Shown in pieces: positions 34,060-42,110 of a DNA stretch of 64,000 nucleotides. The stretch lies in assembly GCF_036010485.1 (NCBI RefSeq), contig NZ_CP108568.1, forward strand, positions 2,502,001 to 2,566,000, in the 5' to 3' direction. The position numbers were made by a program, and so were the translations under genes. The notes under the pieces are model-generated. The model worked only from the letters and a program-made list of their open reading frames with translations, was not told where the DNA came from and did no database searches. How positions within the stretch are numbered: the first letter of the stretch is position 1; the number at the start of each line of letters is the position of its first letter. Source of the DNA: Streptomyces sp. NBC_01198. Its GTDB lineage: Bacteria; Actinomycetota; Actinomycetes; Streptomycetales; Streptomycetaceae.

Positions 34060-34934
34060 CGTCCGGCCTCCTCGGGTTCTCGGGGTCCGCCCGCGACCCG
34101 GGCATCGGCGAGGGCGCCGGTGAGGAACTCCAGCGACCTGCGGGCGACATCGGGGGCGGCATGGGAGTGGCGGGGCAGCTCGACGGCCGTGAGCCCGCCG
34201 TATCCGGCGGCGGCGAGCGCGCCGAGCGCCGCGGGGAAGTCGACCTCGCCGGTGCCGAATTCCAGGTGCTCGTGCACGTTCCGGCGCATGTCGTCGATCT
34301 GCACGTTGACCAGGTGCGGGGCCGCCCTGGCCACGCACTCCGCGACCGGCCGCGGCTCCAGGCAGCGGCAGTGGCCGATGTCGAGGGTGAGGCCGAAGCA
34401 GCCGGGGCGGCCGAGCCGGCCGTGCAGGGTGGACCAGTCGGCGATCGTCTGCACCAGCATGCCGGGCTCGGGCTCGAAGCCCAGCCGCACGCCCGCTGCG
34501 TCCGCCGCCGCCACCACCTCGTCGCAGCCGCGCACCAGGCGGTCCCACGCGGCCGCTTCCGGGACCTGGGCCGGGCGGATCCCGGCCCAGAAGGAGACGG
34601 CCTCGGCCCCCAGGTCCGCCCCGACGCCGACGGCCCGGCGCAGAAAGTCCAGCCGCGCCCCGGGTTCGTCGTCCAGCAGCGTCGGGGCGTGCTTGTGCCA
34701 CGGGTCGAGCAGGTAGCGCGCGCCGGTCTCGATGACGACGGCGAGCCCGAGCCGGTCAAGACGTGCCGCCAGCGCCTCGGTCCTGCGGGCCAGGCCGGGG
34801 GCGAAGGGGTCGAGGTGCTGGTGGTCCAGGGTCAGCGCGACCCCTTCGTAGCCGAGGTCGGCGATCACGGTGAGCGCGTCGTCGAGGCGGTGGTTGGCGA
34901 AGCCGTTGGTGCCGTAGCCGAAGCGCACGCTCAT
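34056..34934 (-). CDS. Sugar phosphate isomerase/epimerase-like TIM barrel
   Basis: A 292-residue AP-endonuclease-2 / xylose-isomerase-like TIM barrel: VRFGYGTNGFANHRLDDALT, GVALTLDHQHLDP, LAVVIETGARYLLDPW, RLGFEPEPGMLVQTI (Glu ligand), GLTLDIGHCRCLEP (Asp, His), VNVQIDDMRRNVHEHL (Asp, His) and LTAVELPRHSH (Glu). The complete metal-ligand set suggests an active isomerase or epimerase. It overlaps EboC by 4 bp upstream and EboA by 4 bp downstream. This is a second TIM barrel besides EboE; some ebo-type operons carry both. With inositol-3-phosphate synthase at the head of the operon, a cyclitol or sugar-phosphate product is a reasonable substrate class, but that is inference. Confidence 0.82.
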   Translation of the reverse strand: MSVRFGYGTNGFANHRLDDALTVIADLGYEGVALTLDHQHLDPFAPGLARRTEALAARLDRLGLAVVIETGARYLLDPWHKHAPTLLDDEPGARLDFLRRAVGVGADLGAEAVSFWAGIRPAQVPEAAAWDRLVRGCDEVVAAADAAGVRLGFEPEPGMLVQTIADWSTLHGRLGRPGCFGLTLDIGHCRCLEPRPVAECVARAAPHLVNVQIDDMRRNVHEHLEFGTGEVDFPAALGALAAAGYGGLTAVELPRHSHAAPDVARRSLEFLTGALADARVAGGPREPEEAGR

Positions 34935-35806
34935 GTCGGGGACACCCTTCTGGCCAGTGCCCGGCCCAGCGGTGCGCAGGCGGCCACCGCAGCGGCGGGC
35001 AGCAGGCCGGCGGAGCGGGCGACGAGCGCGCCCTGCAGGGCCGGCAGTCCGGTGATCCCGGCGCCGACCGCGGCCCGTGTCCGGCCGGCGTCCGGTGTGG
35101 CCAGCGCCCCCGCCTGCGGAGCCCCGTAAGCGGCGGCGTACCACCCGGCCAGCCCGCGCGGCAGCCAGGTCCGCGGCGCCGTCGCGGGCCCGGCGGCCGG
35201 GATCCGCGCGGCGGCGTAGGCGACGCCCGCGGTGCCGGCCAGCGTCGCGGCGGGCAGCAGGCGGCCGCCGCCGGTGACCTCGCGCCGGGACAGCGCGGTC
35301 ACGCCGTAGGTGTGCGCGGCGACGGTGAGCGCGGGCAGTACCGCCGGCCACCACCGGCCCGGCCGCGAGGTCGCCCCGAGCAGCACGTCGAGGCCGCGGC
35401 AGGCCGCCATCGCGGCGGGACCGGCCGGCGTGCCCTTGAACCGCAGGTCGTACGCCCACACCGCGCCGGCCAGCGGCACCGCCACCGCGAGCGCGCGCGG
35501 GCCGCCGGCCAGTCCGGCCAGCGCCAGGCCCGCCGCGCAGAGGCCGGCCGCGACGCCCAGCGCGGTGGTGGGCGACACGCGGCCGGACGGGATCGGGCGC
35601 TCGGGGCGCTCCTTGGCGTCCAGGTCGCGGTCGGCCCAGTCGTTGGCGGCCATCCCGGCCCAGTACAGGCACACCGCCGACGCGGACAGCCCGGCGGTGG
35701 CGGGCCCGAGGACACCGCAGGACGCGGCGCCGGCGACGGCGTCACCGGGCACCGACAGGGCGGCGGGCGCGCGGACCAGTTCCGCGAGGTCGCGCAGCGC
35801 GCTCAT
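34931..35806 (-). CDS. eboC: UbiA-superfamily membrane prenyltransferase, EboC / SCO3242-like
   Basis: A 291-residue polytopic membrane protein of the UbiA superfamily with 7-9 predicted helices. The first Asp-rich motif is in YWAGMAANDWADRDLDAKER (N-D-W-x-D-R-D-x-D), followed by RPIPSGRVSP; the second is less typical (AVWAYDLRFKGTP). The type corresponds to EboC and to SCO3242-family prenyltransferases. In scytonemin biosynthesis EboC is thought to handle a prenyl carrier used to move precursors across the membrane; here it may prenylate a sugar or cyclitol phosphate, or the naphthol. ATGA overlap with the inositol-phosphate synthase gene. It is distinct from the soluble NphB-type enzyme further right, so the cluster has two aromatic- or polar-acceptor prenyltransferases of unrelated fold. 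Confidence 0.85.
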   Translation of the reverse strand: MSALRDLAELVRAPAALSVPGDAVAGAASCGVLGPATAGLSASAVCLYWAGMAANDWADRDLDAKERPERPIPSGRVSPTTALGVAAGLCAAGLALAGLAGGPRALAVAVPLAGAVWAYDLRFKGTPAGPAAMAACRGLDVLLGATSRPGRWWPAVLPALTVAAHTYGVTALSRREVTGGGRLLPAATLAGTAGVAYAAARIPAAGPATAPRTWLPRGLAGWYAAAYGAPQAGALATPDAGRTRAAVGAGITGLPALQGALVARSAGLLPAAAVAACAPLGRALARRVSPT

Positions 35807-36945
35807 CGTCCGCCGCCGAGCCCGGCCAGGTAGCCGCGCAGCGCCTCCCACTGGGCGGGCAGCGCGTGGTCGACGTCGCCCATCGGATCCTTGAAGAAGA
35901 ACGCCAGCGACTCCAGCGGGCCGGTGTGCCCCGCCTCGTGGGCGGCCAGCGTGATCCTGGCCAGGTCCAGGACGAGCGGGGCGGCGAGCGCCGAGTCGCA
36001 GCCCTGCCAGGTGAACTGCAGGCACATCCCGGTGCCGAGGAAGCCGGCGAAGGTGACCAGGTCCCAGGCGGTCTTGAAGTCGCCGATGTCGGCCACGTAG
36101 TCGATCCGGGTGTCGCCGGCGGGGGCGTAGCCGAGGGTCTCGCGCAGCACCCGCTGCTTGCTGGCCGACTTGGCGGCGTTGGCACCGGGGTCGACCAGGG
36201 TGGCGCCGTCGCCGCCGCCGAGCAGGTTGACGCCGGACCAGGAGCGCACCGCGAGGTTGCGCATGGCGAACATCGGCGCGAGCACCGACTTCAGCAGCGT
36301 CTCGCCGGTCTTGCCGTCGTGGCCGGCGTAGGGCAGGCCGCGGTGGGCGGCGAGTTCGGCCAGGGCGGGCAGCCGAGCGCCGGTGGAGGGGGTGAAGTCG
36401 ACGTAGCCGCAGCCGGCGGTGAAGGCGGCGTAGGCGTAGAGCGAGCTGGCGGGCAGCACCGTGCCCGGGCCGTTCAGCGCGGCGCTCAGCGCGTCGAGTC
36501 CGGCGTGCGCGGGGTGCGGCGGTGCGGCGGCCTCGGTGGAGGCGACGTTGACCACCACGACCCGGTCGAGGCGGTGGCGGGTGCGGAACCGCATGAGGTC
36601 GCGGGCGATCGCCTCGGCCGTGGCGGCCTGGGTGGCGGCCTCCGGGGCCGGCCGCAGGTCCGCGTCGACCTCGGCGAGCTCCGCTCCGAGGGCCTGGACC
36701 AGCCGGGCGGGTACGACGCCGGCGGCCGCCAGCTGCTCGGCCTTCTTGGCCAGCGGTACGGTGGCCACGTCATGGCCGCCGAAGTAGAGGTCGCAGAAGT
36801 CGGGAAGTGCCGCGCTGTCCAGGTCGGGGTGGGCGGTGACGCAGCCCACCGGTTCTGCCAGTCCTGCGCGCAGCGCGAGCGCTCCGACCACGCTGGTGGT
36901 GGCGACGGATCCGCGGGCGCCGATGAGCCAGATGCCAGCACGCAC
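35803..36945 (-). CDS. ino1: Inositol-3-phosphate synthase heading the ebo operon
   Basis: A 380-residue NAD-dependent sugar-phosphate cyclase of the myo-inositol-3-phosphate synthase family: GARGSVATTSVVGALAL for NAD, VVVVNVASTEAA, SSLYAYAAFTAGCGYVDFTP, GHDGKTGETLLKSVLAPMF (catalytic Lys region), RSWSGVNLLGGGDG and TRIDYVADIGDFKTAWD. Product would be inositol 3-phosphate or a related cyclitol. It occupies the place where other ebo operons have EboD, a dehydroquinate-synthase-like enzyme that is also a sugar-phosphate cyclase. The GTG start at 36945 has AGAGGA at 7 nt; two tandem CGAACACAG units lie just upstream. Its stop overlaps eboC by 4 bp, making it the first of seven coupled genes. Confidence 0.9.
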   Translation of the reverse strand: MRAGIWLIGARGSVATTSVVGALALRAGLAEPVGCVTAHPDLDSAALPDFCDLYFGGHDVATVPLAKKAEQLAAAGVVPARLVQALGAELAEVDADLRPAPEAATQAATAEAIARDLMRFRTRHRLDRVVVVNVASTEAAAPPHPAHAGLDALSAALNGPGTVLPASSLYAYAAFTAGCGYVDFTPSTGARLPALAELAAHRGLPYAGHDGKTGETLLKSVLAPMFAMRNLAVRSWSGVNLLGGGDGATLVDPGANAAKSASKQRVLRETLGYAPAGDTRIDYVADIGDFKTAWDLVTFAGFLGTGMCLQFTWQGCDSALAAPLVLDLARITLAAHEAGHTGPLESLAFFFKDPMGDVDHALPAQWEALRGYLAGLGGGR

Positions 36946-36995
36946 GTTCTTGTCCTCTCACGAACACAGCGAACACAGCGAACGGATCATGCGGT

Positions 36996-37043
36996 CCCGC
37001 GGCGGGCCGCGGCCGGAACCTCGCGGCCGCGGCCCGCTGCGGG
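36996..37043 (-). terminator. Strong hairpin between the scyD-like gene and the ebo operon
   Basis: Inverted repeat with 19-bp arms (one mismatch) and a 10-nt loop, 14 nt past the scyD-like stop. It should end that transcript; the ino1-ebo operon then needs its own promoter in the 50 bp that remain, or partial read-through. Confidence 0.8.
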
Positions 37044-37057
37044 GTGACCTGGCAGGC

Positions 37058-38242
37058 TCAGCCGATCCTGACGATCTCGCCGTCGTGCGCGGTGACGTCG
37101 GAGGCGGTGGTGCACGCCGGGGCGTCGTCGCAGGCGGGCCACATCATGGTCTTGTTGGCGACGTAGATGGCGCCGTCGCGGCCGGCCAGGAAGCCGGTGG
37201 GCGCGAAGAGCTTGCCCGACGCCAGCACGGTGCGGGCGTTGGTGCGGTGGTCGATCTGGACGACGTCGCCGATCGGGTCACCGGTCGGCAGGAAGCCGGT
37301 GGTGTCGAACTCGGTGACGTAGAAGTCCCCGTTGGCACCGAAGCCGCAGCCGCTGATGGCGCTGAAGCCGCTCTGCCACACCGACAGGTGCCCGCTGCGG
37401 GGGTTGTACTTGAACACTTTGGCCTCGGTGGACGAGCTGGGCTTGCCGGTGATCTCGCCGACGTAGACCGAGCCGTCGTGGCCGACCGCGACGCAGGACG
37501 GCACCGCGTCCGGGCCGGTCGAGGTGTCGGGGATGTAGCTGAGGATGTGGACGTTGCCCCACCGGTCGACCGAGTCCAGCACGTTGGAGGCCGCGTCGAC
37601 CAGGTAGAAGCCGCCGCCGGGCTTGGTGGTCACCGCGTACGGGTTGGCCTCGGGGAAGTCCTCGGGGTTGAGGTCGGTGTTCGCCAGGGTCCACTCGTAG
37701 TCGACGTAGCCGGGGTTCGCCACCGCCTTCACCGACCGGCCGGTGACCTTGAGCAGGGCGCCGTACTGCTTGCGCAGCTGCTGGGTCAGGTCCGCGGGGA
37801 TCTCGGCCGGGATCTGCTGCGACGATCCGGTCTCCAGGACGTACAGGTGCCCGTCGGAGTAGGTCAGGCCGTTGGCGCCGACCACCTCCTCCTGGTTGAA
37901 GTTGGAGGCCAGGCCGTCCACGATCCGCACCGGGGTGCCGGAGGAGACGTCGGCGAGCGACCCGGTGAAGCCGAAGCACCGGGTGGGGAAGCCGGTGCCG
38001 ACGCAGGTCGGCGGGGCCTCTCCCACCTCGGAGACGATGAGGTGTCCGCGCGGCCCCCAGACCAGGCTCCTCGGTGAGTTCAGGCCACTGGCCACGACGG
38101 TGACCGGTGCGTTGCTGGTCAGATGGGCGGGATGGGCGGCCGCCTGGGCCTCCTGCCCTGAGGGTCCTGCACCCACGCCGACGAGCGCTGTCGCCGCCGC
38201 CACGCCGGCGAACAGCAACCGACTCGTTTTGAGACGCCACAT
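37058..38242 (-). CDS. Secreted ScyD/ScyE-like beta-propeller protein
   Basis: A 394-residue secreted protein. The signal peptide is residues 1 to ~35 (MWRLKTSRLLFAGVAAATAL, cleavage near AQA-AA). The mature part has repeated NHL-like blades (VVASGLNSPRSLVWGPRGHL, LTYSDGHLYVLETG, GGGFYLVDAASNVLDSVDR, CVAVGHDGSVYVGEITGK, FGANGDFYVTEFD, TGFLAGRDGAIYVANK), making a six-bladed propeller of the ScyD/ScyE family. Cysteine pairs (PPTCVGTGFPTRC, PACDDAPAC) suggest disulfides. ScyD and ScyE accompany scytonemin genes and the ebo operon in cyanobacteria. Here the gene leads toward the ebo operon and has a SARP site 132 bp upstream, so it belongs to the pathway and probably acts on the metabolite outside the cell. 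Enzymatic role unproven. Confidence 0.85.
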   Translation of the reverse strand: MWRLKTSRLLFAGVAAATALVGVGAGPSGQEAQAAAHPAHLTSNAPVTVVASGLNSPRSLVWGPRGHLIVSEVGEAPPTCVGTGFPTRCFGFTGSLADVSSGTPVRIVDGLASNFNQEEVVGANGLTYSDGHLYVLETGSSQQIPAEIPADLTQQLRKQYGALLKVTGRSVKAVANPGYVDYEWTLANTDLNPEDFPEANPYAVTTKPGGGFYLVDAASNVLDSVDRWGNVHILSYIPDTSTGPDAVPSCVAVGHDGSVYVGEITGKPSSSTEAKVFKYNPRSGHLSVWQSGFSAISGCGFGANGDFYVTEFDTTGFLPTGDPIGDVVQIDHRTNARTVLASGKLFAPTGFLAGRDGAIYVANKTMMWPACDDAPACTTASDVTAHDGEIVRIG

Positions 38243-38311
38243 CTTGGCCTCAGCTCCTCCGAATTCGGGTGATCTGACTGCATGAACGGCAAGGGGCGCG
38301 GAAAGGCGGCC

Positions 38312-38331
38312 CCGGTCACGGTGGTGACCGG
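38312..38331. promoter_or_regulatory. GGTCAC/GTGACC palindrome in the scyD-like leader
   Basis: Perfect inverted repeat, CCGGTCAC and GTGACCGG with a 4-nt spacer, lying in the predicted 5' leader about 20-45 bp downstream of the presumed transcription start. Either a leader hairpin or an operator; related arms occur at 43515-43545. Confidence 0.45.
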
Positions 38332-38357
38332 CGCGTTTCCCGCAGCTCCAGGCGCCT

Positions 38358-38417
38358 CAGCATTGATCAAGCCGCTTGGCCGGGACTGTTCGGCAAGTTG
38401 GCGCCGACTTGGCGGCG
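38358..38417 (-). promoter_or_regulatory. SARP-type promoter of the scyD-like gene (site B)
   Basis: Four 11-bp units at 38374-38417, read on the + strand as GCTTGGCCGGG, ACTGTTCGGCA, AGTTGGCGCCG and ACTTGGCGGCG. On the coding strand the last CCAAG-containing unit is followed after exactly 10 nt by ATGCTG (38358-38363), the proposed -10 region. Orientation and spacing equal those of sites C and D. Confidence 0.78.
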
Positions 38418-38553
38418 ACGCGAAACCGACGTCCGCCGGGACCCTCGGTGGCGGCCGGCCGGCGCTCGCGGGCGGGACGCCCGGCGGCCGGACACGACGG
38501 CGGGCCCGGCACGATGCCGGGCCCGCTGGCGTGTCCGCAGCGCTGCGCCGCGG

Positions 38554-40086
38554 TCAGGAGCGCGCCTTTTCAGCCGGAGCGGCCGGCTTGGCGGCGGGGC
38601 CGTACGCGGGCGCCGGCAGCGGCCCGCCGCGCAGCAGGGCGCCGCAGACGACCGCGCCGACGCCGAAGATCGCGGTGCACCACCAGAAGACCGTGGTGTA
38701 GCCGTGGATCGTCGCCAGGTGCAGCTGCGCCGCCCCCGGCTTGCCGTGCGCGTGGCTGCTCAGGTAGTCGGTGGCGGCGCTGGCCGCGATGGTGTTGAGC
38801 AGCGCGGTGCCGATCGCGCCGCCGAGCTGCTGCCCGGTGCTGATCGCCGCCGAGGCGATGCCCGCGTCGTGCGGCGCCACACCGGCGGTGCCGGTACGCA
38901 GCGCCGCCGCGTAGATCAGGCCCATGCCCAGGCCGATCACCATCGTCGGGCCGAGCAGCGCCGAGGCGTAGCCGGAGTCCGGGGCGATCCGGGTCAGCCA
39001 CGCCATGCCGGCCGCGTTGAGCAGCATGCCGCCGCCGACCAGGGGGCGCGGGCCGACCTTCGGCATCAGCACGATGTTGCCGACGTTGCTCGCCACCGCG
39101 GTGACCACGACCATCGGCAGCAGGGCCACGCCGGAGGTGATCGGCGAGTAGTCCAGGTCGGTCTGCATGTAGTAGATGAGGAAGAGCAGGATGCCGAACA
39201 TCCCGACGCCGACGATCAGCGCCGTGAGGTAGGCGCCGCCGCGGTTTCGGTCCAGGACGACGCGCGGCGGCAGCAGCGGGTGCGGGGCGCGGAACTGCCA
39301 GAAGGAGAAGGCCACGAGCAGCACGCCGCCGGCCGCGAGCACCCCCCAGGTGGAGGCCGCGTGCCAGCTGTGCGTGGCGGCGTTGGAGAAGCCGTAGACC
39401 AGGCAGAACATCCCGCCGGACACCACGATCACGCCGGGGATGTCCATCTTGGCGCCGGTCCTTGGCTGCCGGGTCAGCAGCGTCGCGCCGCCGATCAGCG
39501 CGAAGGCGGCGAAGACCAGGTTGACGTACATGCACCAGCGCCACGACAGGCCCGAGGTCAGCGCGCCGCCGATCAGCAGCCCCAGGCCGCCGCCGCTGGC
39601 CGCGACCGCGCTGAAGAAGCCGAAGGCCTTGCCGCGCTCCTTGGGGTCGGTGAAGGTGGTGGCCAGCAGTGACAGGGCGGTCGGCGCCAGCAGCGCGGCG
39701 AAGGCGCCCTGGCAGGCGCGGGCCGCCACCAGCATGCCGAAGCTGCCAGAGGCGCCGCCGACGGCGGAGGCGACCGCGAAACCGGTCAGGCCTATCAGGA
39801 AGGTCTCCTTGCGGCCGACCAGGTCGGCCAGCCGCCCGCAGAAGAGCAGCAGGCTGCCGAAGCACAGCGCGTACGCGGTGAGGATCCACTGCTTGTCGGC
39901 GTTGGAGAAGTCCAGCGCCTGCTGGGCGGAGGGCAGCGCGAGGTTCATCACCGTCACATCGAGGGTGATCATGAGGTAGGCGGTGCAGATGACGGTGAGG
40001 ACCAGCCACCGCCGGGAATCACCGGCCGCGGTCCCGGCCGCCCCCGAGCCCGGTCCGGCCGCAGGGGCTGCGCTCCGTGCTGACAT
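38554..40086 (-). CDS. MFS drug/metabolite exporter, DHA2 (EmrB/QacA) family
   Basis: A 510-residue 14-helix major facilitator. The first helix LVLTVICTAYLMITLDVTVM has the DHA2-typical Asp, motif A appears as FCGRLADLVGRKETF, motif C lies around LLAPTALSLLATT, and helices continue to LINTIAASAATDYLS and TVFWWCTAIFGVGAVVCGALL. It exchanges protons for drug-like molecules and is the obvious exporter and self-resistance determinant of the naphthoquinone. The ATG at 40086 has AGGAG upstream. It lies 121 bp after the FAD hydroxylase on the same strand, but a strong hairpin overlaps the hydroxylase stop codon, so expression may depend on read-through or on a weak promoter in the gap. Confidence 0.93.
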   Translation of the reverse strand: MSARSAAPAAGPGSGAAGTAAGDSRRWLVLTVICTAYLMITLDVTVMNLALPSAQQALDFSNADKQWILTAYALCFGSLLLFCGRLADLVGRKETFLIGLTGFAVASAVGGASGSFGMLVAARACQGAFAALLAPTALSLLATTFTDPKERGKAFGFFSAVAASGGGLGLLIGGALTSGLSWRWCMYVNLVFAAFALIGGATLLTRQPRTGAKMDIPGVIVVSGGMFCLVYGFSNAATHSWHAASTWGVLAAGGVLLVAFSFWQFRAPHPLLPPRVVLDRNRGGAYLTALIVGVGMFGILLFLIYYMQTDLDYSPITSGVALLPMVVVTAVASNVGNIVLMPKVGPRPLVGGGMLLNAAGMAWLTRIAPDSGYASALLGPTMVIGLGMGLIYAAALRTGTAGVAPHDAGIASAAISTGQQLGGAIGTALLNTIAASAATDYLSSHAHGKPGAAQLHLATIHGYTTVFWWCTAIFGVGAVVCGALLRGGPLPAPAYGPAAKPAAPAEKARS

Positions 40087-40184
40087 GGTCGTCTCCTAGT
40101 CGCAGTGAAAGGACGTCAGGCTCCGCCGGTATGACAGGCTGCGGCGACCGGATGTGACACGCGGCCCGCCCCGCCCGGGCCCGT

Positions 40185-40216
40185 GCCCGGTGACGTGGGT
40201 TCCGCCGTCACCGGGC
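40185..40216 (-). terminator. Hairpin overlapping the hydroxylase stop codon
   Basis: Perfect 10-bp arms (GCCCGGTGAC with GTCACCGGGC), 12-nt loop; the right arm includes the stop codon of the FAD hydroxylase. Likely terminator or attenuator between the hydroxylase and MFS genes. Confidence 0.65.
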
Positions 40217-42031
40217 CGTCCCGGCCGCGGGGAGCCGGCCCCCCGCGGTGGCCGTCGCCCGGTGGTCCAGGATCAGGGAGAGCGCCTGGCCCAGGACGTC
40301 CACCGGGCTGTCGCTGCCGTCCGCGGAGCGCCAGGCCACATGGTTGTCGGGGCGTACGAGGACCGCGCCGGCGTCGGTGATCCCCCGGACGGCCGCCCAT
40401 CCGCCCTCGACGTCGGTGTACTCCGCCCCGTCCGCCGGGTCGCCGATACGGGCCACGGTGATCGGCACGCCGAACTTCTCGGCCACCTCCGCGGCCGCCG
40501 CGCACCACGGGGTGCCCGACGCGCCGGTGAGCAGGGCGAATCCGGTCCCGGACCCGACCAGGTCGTGGGTCGACAGGCGGCGCCCCCGGTGCTCGATCCA
40601 GGCGTGCGCCAGCACGTGCCCGGGGCGGGTGGTGGGGTGGTGGGCGTCGCCCATCGGGGAGCGGGCCGGCGGCGGGCTGCCGTCGGGGACGACGGCGCCG
40701 TCCTCGTACGCGAAGCCGACCTCCAGGTCGTGCGCCTGGCATTCGGCGCGGTGGGTGCCGAAGATCTCCGCCGCCCGCGCCCTGACCACCTCGCCGACCG
40801 GTGAGGGGGCGAAGTACGCGGCGAAGGCCGACGACCGGCGCTCCGGCGGGATGTGCGCGCCCAGCCCGACGGCGGCCTCGGTCATCAGCCGGTGGTGGAA
40901 CCAGGTGGACAGCCCCCACTCGACGTTGCGCCTGCCCAGCGGGCGCCGCTCGCCCTCGTAGCTGTCCAGCAGGCCGTCGTCGGCGTGGCCGGCCAGCACC
41001 GCGGCGAGCTTCCACGCCAGGTTGTGCACGTCCTGGATACCGCCGTTGAGGCCGAGGCCGGTGGTCGGCGGCTGGCGGTGCGCTGCGTCGCCGACGATCA
41101 GCACCCGGCCGTCCCGGTAGCGGTCGGCGAGCACGCCCTCCACGCTCCAGTGCGACACCTTGTGCAGCGTCAGATCCAGCCCGGGTAAGCCCAGCACCTC
41201 GCGGATCCGGGCGGTGACCGCCCGCGGGTCGGAGCGGTCGGCGTCGCCGGGGATGAAGTGCAGTCCCCACTCCTCGCACGCCTTCCCCCAACTGGGGCCC
41301 ATTTCCAGCAGGGTGCTCGACAGGTCGGGGCGGTAGGGGTTGAGCAGCCAGGTGATGATCGTGCCCTCGTGCCACCACGGCGACAGGTCGGCGGAGAAGT
41401 ACGCGGTGGTGACGTCGACCATCGCCGAGACGCCCTGCATCCGCACGCCCAGCGCGGGGCCGAGGGTGCGGCCGCCGTCGGCCGCGACGACGTAGCGGGC
41501 GGCCACCGTGCTGGTCTCGCCGGTCGCGCTGTCGCGGATCTCGGCGAGGACCCGGCCGGAGCCGGGGTCCTCGGTGAAGGCGACCAGGTCGTGGCCGAAC
41601 AGCACCCGCCCGGGATTGCGCTGCTCGGCCTGCCGGCGCAGGATCGGCTCCAGGCGGAGCTGCGGCAGCTTGATGGGCAGTACGGGTCCGGCCGCCGCGT
41701 ACGTCTCGGTGAGCGCGCCGCCGCCGAAGGCGTCCATCTCGTGGATCACCCGGGCGTCCAGCGGTCCGTCGCCGGTGAGCGTGGTCTGCCAGCGGACCTT
41801 GCCGAACTTCTCCAGCGGCGCCGCCGGTTCGACGACGGCCTCGTACAGGCCGTGCTGGCGGAAGATCTCCATCGTGCGCTGGTTGAGGTAGTGCGCCTTC
41901 GGCAGTTTCGACGTGTCGGTGTGCCGCTCCACCAGCAGGTGGCCGACACCGTGGTCGGACAGGAAGACGGACGCGGACAGCCCGCACCCGCCGCCGCCCA
42001 CGATCAGAACCGGAACCTCGATAGCCTCCAT
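40208..42031 (-). CDS. FAD-dependent aromatic hydroxylase (group A, phenol-hydroxylase-like)
   Basis: A 607-residue flavoprotein monooxygenase. FAD dinucleotide motif VLIVGGGGCGLSASVF (8-23), the middle motif RYVVAADGGRTLGPALGV, and the GD motif RVLIVGDAAHRQPPTTGLGL with the following NGGIQDVHNLAWKL are all intact. The C-terminal ~130 residues form the thioredoxin-like domain of phenol hydroxylases and polyketide hydroxylases (GFALLTGASGTPWC, AVLVRPDNHVAWR). It uses NADPH and O2 to hydroxylate an electron-rich aromatic ring; the naphthol or flaviolin core is the expected substrate. Start at 42031 (MEAIEVPVLIVGG) follows AGGAAAGG. SARP site C with a -10-like ATGCTG lies 61-120 bp upstream. Confidence 0.92.
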   Translation of the reverse strand: MEAIEVPVLIVGGGGCGLSASVFLSDHGVGHLLVERHTDTSKLPKAHYLNQRTMEIFRQHGLYEAVVEPAAPLEKFGKVRWQTTLTGDGPLDARVIHEMDAFGGGALTETYAAAGPVLPIKLPQLRLEPILRRQAEQRNPGRVLFGHDLVAFTEDPGSGRVLAEIRDSATGETSTVAARYVVAADGGRTLGPALGVRMQGVSAMVDVTTAYFSADLSPWWHEGTIITWLLNPYRPDLSSTLLEMGPSWGKACEEWGLHFIPGDADRSDPRAVTARIREVLGLPGLDLTLHKVSHWSVEGVLADRYRDGRVLIVGDAAHRQPPTTGLGLNGGIQDVHNLAWKLAAVLAGHADDGLLDSYEGERRPLGRRNVEWGLSTWFHHRLMTEAAVGLGAHIPPERRSSAFAAYFAPSPVGEVVRARAAEIFGTHRAECQAHDLEVGFAYEDGAVVPDGSPPPARSPMGDAHHPTTRPGHVLAHAWIEHRGRRLSTHDLVGSGTGFALLTGASGTPWCAAAAEVAEKFGVPITVARIGDPADGAEYTDVEGGWAAVRGITDAGAVLVRPDNHVAWRSADGSDSPVDVLGQALSLILDHRATATAGGRLPAAGTAR

Positions 42032-42064
42032 GTTCGGCCTTTCCTGACGTGACGGCAGGAACCG

Positions 42065-42110
42065 ACTCCCGCGGCGGATGCTGAGGGCACCCAGCATCAG
42101 CCGCGGGAGT
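42065..42110. terminator. 19-bp-arm inverted repeat overlapping the hydroxylase promoter
   Basis: Arms of 19 bp with one mismatch and an 8-nt loop, located 65 bp past the SARP stop codon. Good terminator for the SARP transcript, but its right arm also contains the ATGCTG (-10-like) element of the hydroxylase promoter and touches the last SARP repeat. Confidence 0.65.

Larger units (their letters stand above)
38243..38553. other. 311-bp promoter region upstream of the scyD-like gene
   Basis: Contains a four-unit SARP site (38374-38417), an ATGCTG -10-like element read leftward (38358-38363) and a perfect GTCAC/GTGAC hairpin (38312-38331). The right part, up to the stop of the MFS gene at 38554, is GC-rich with nothing recognisable. 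No small gene found. Confidence 0.6.
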
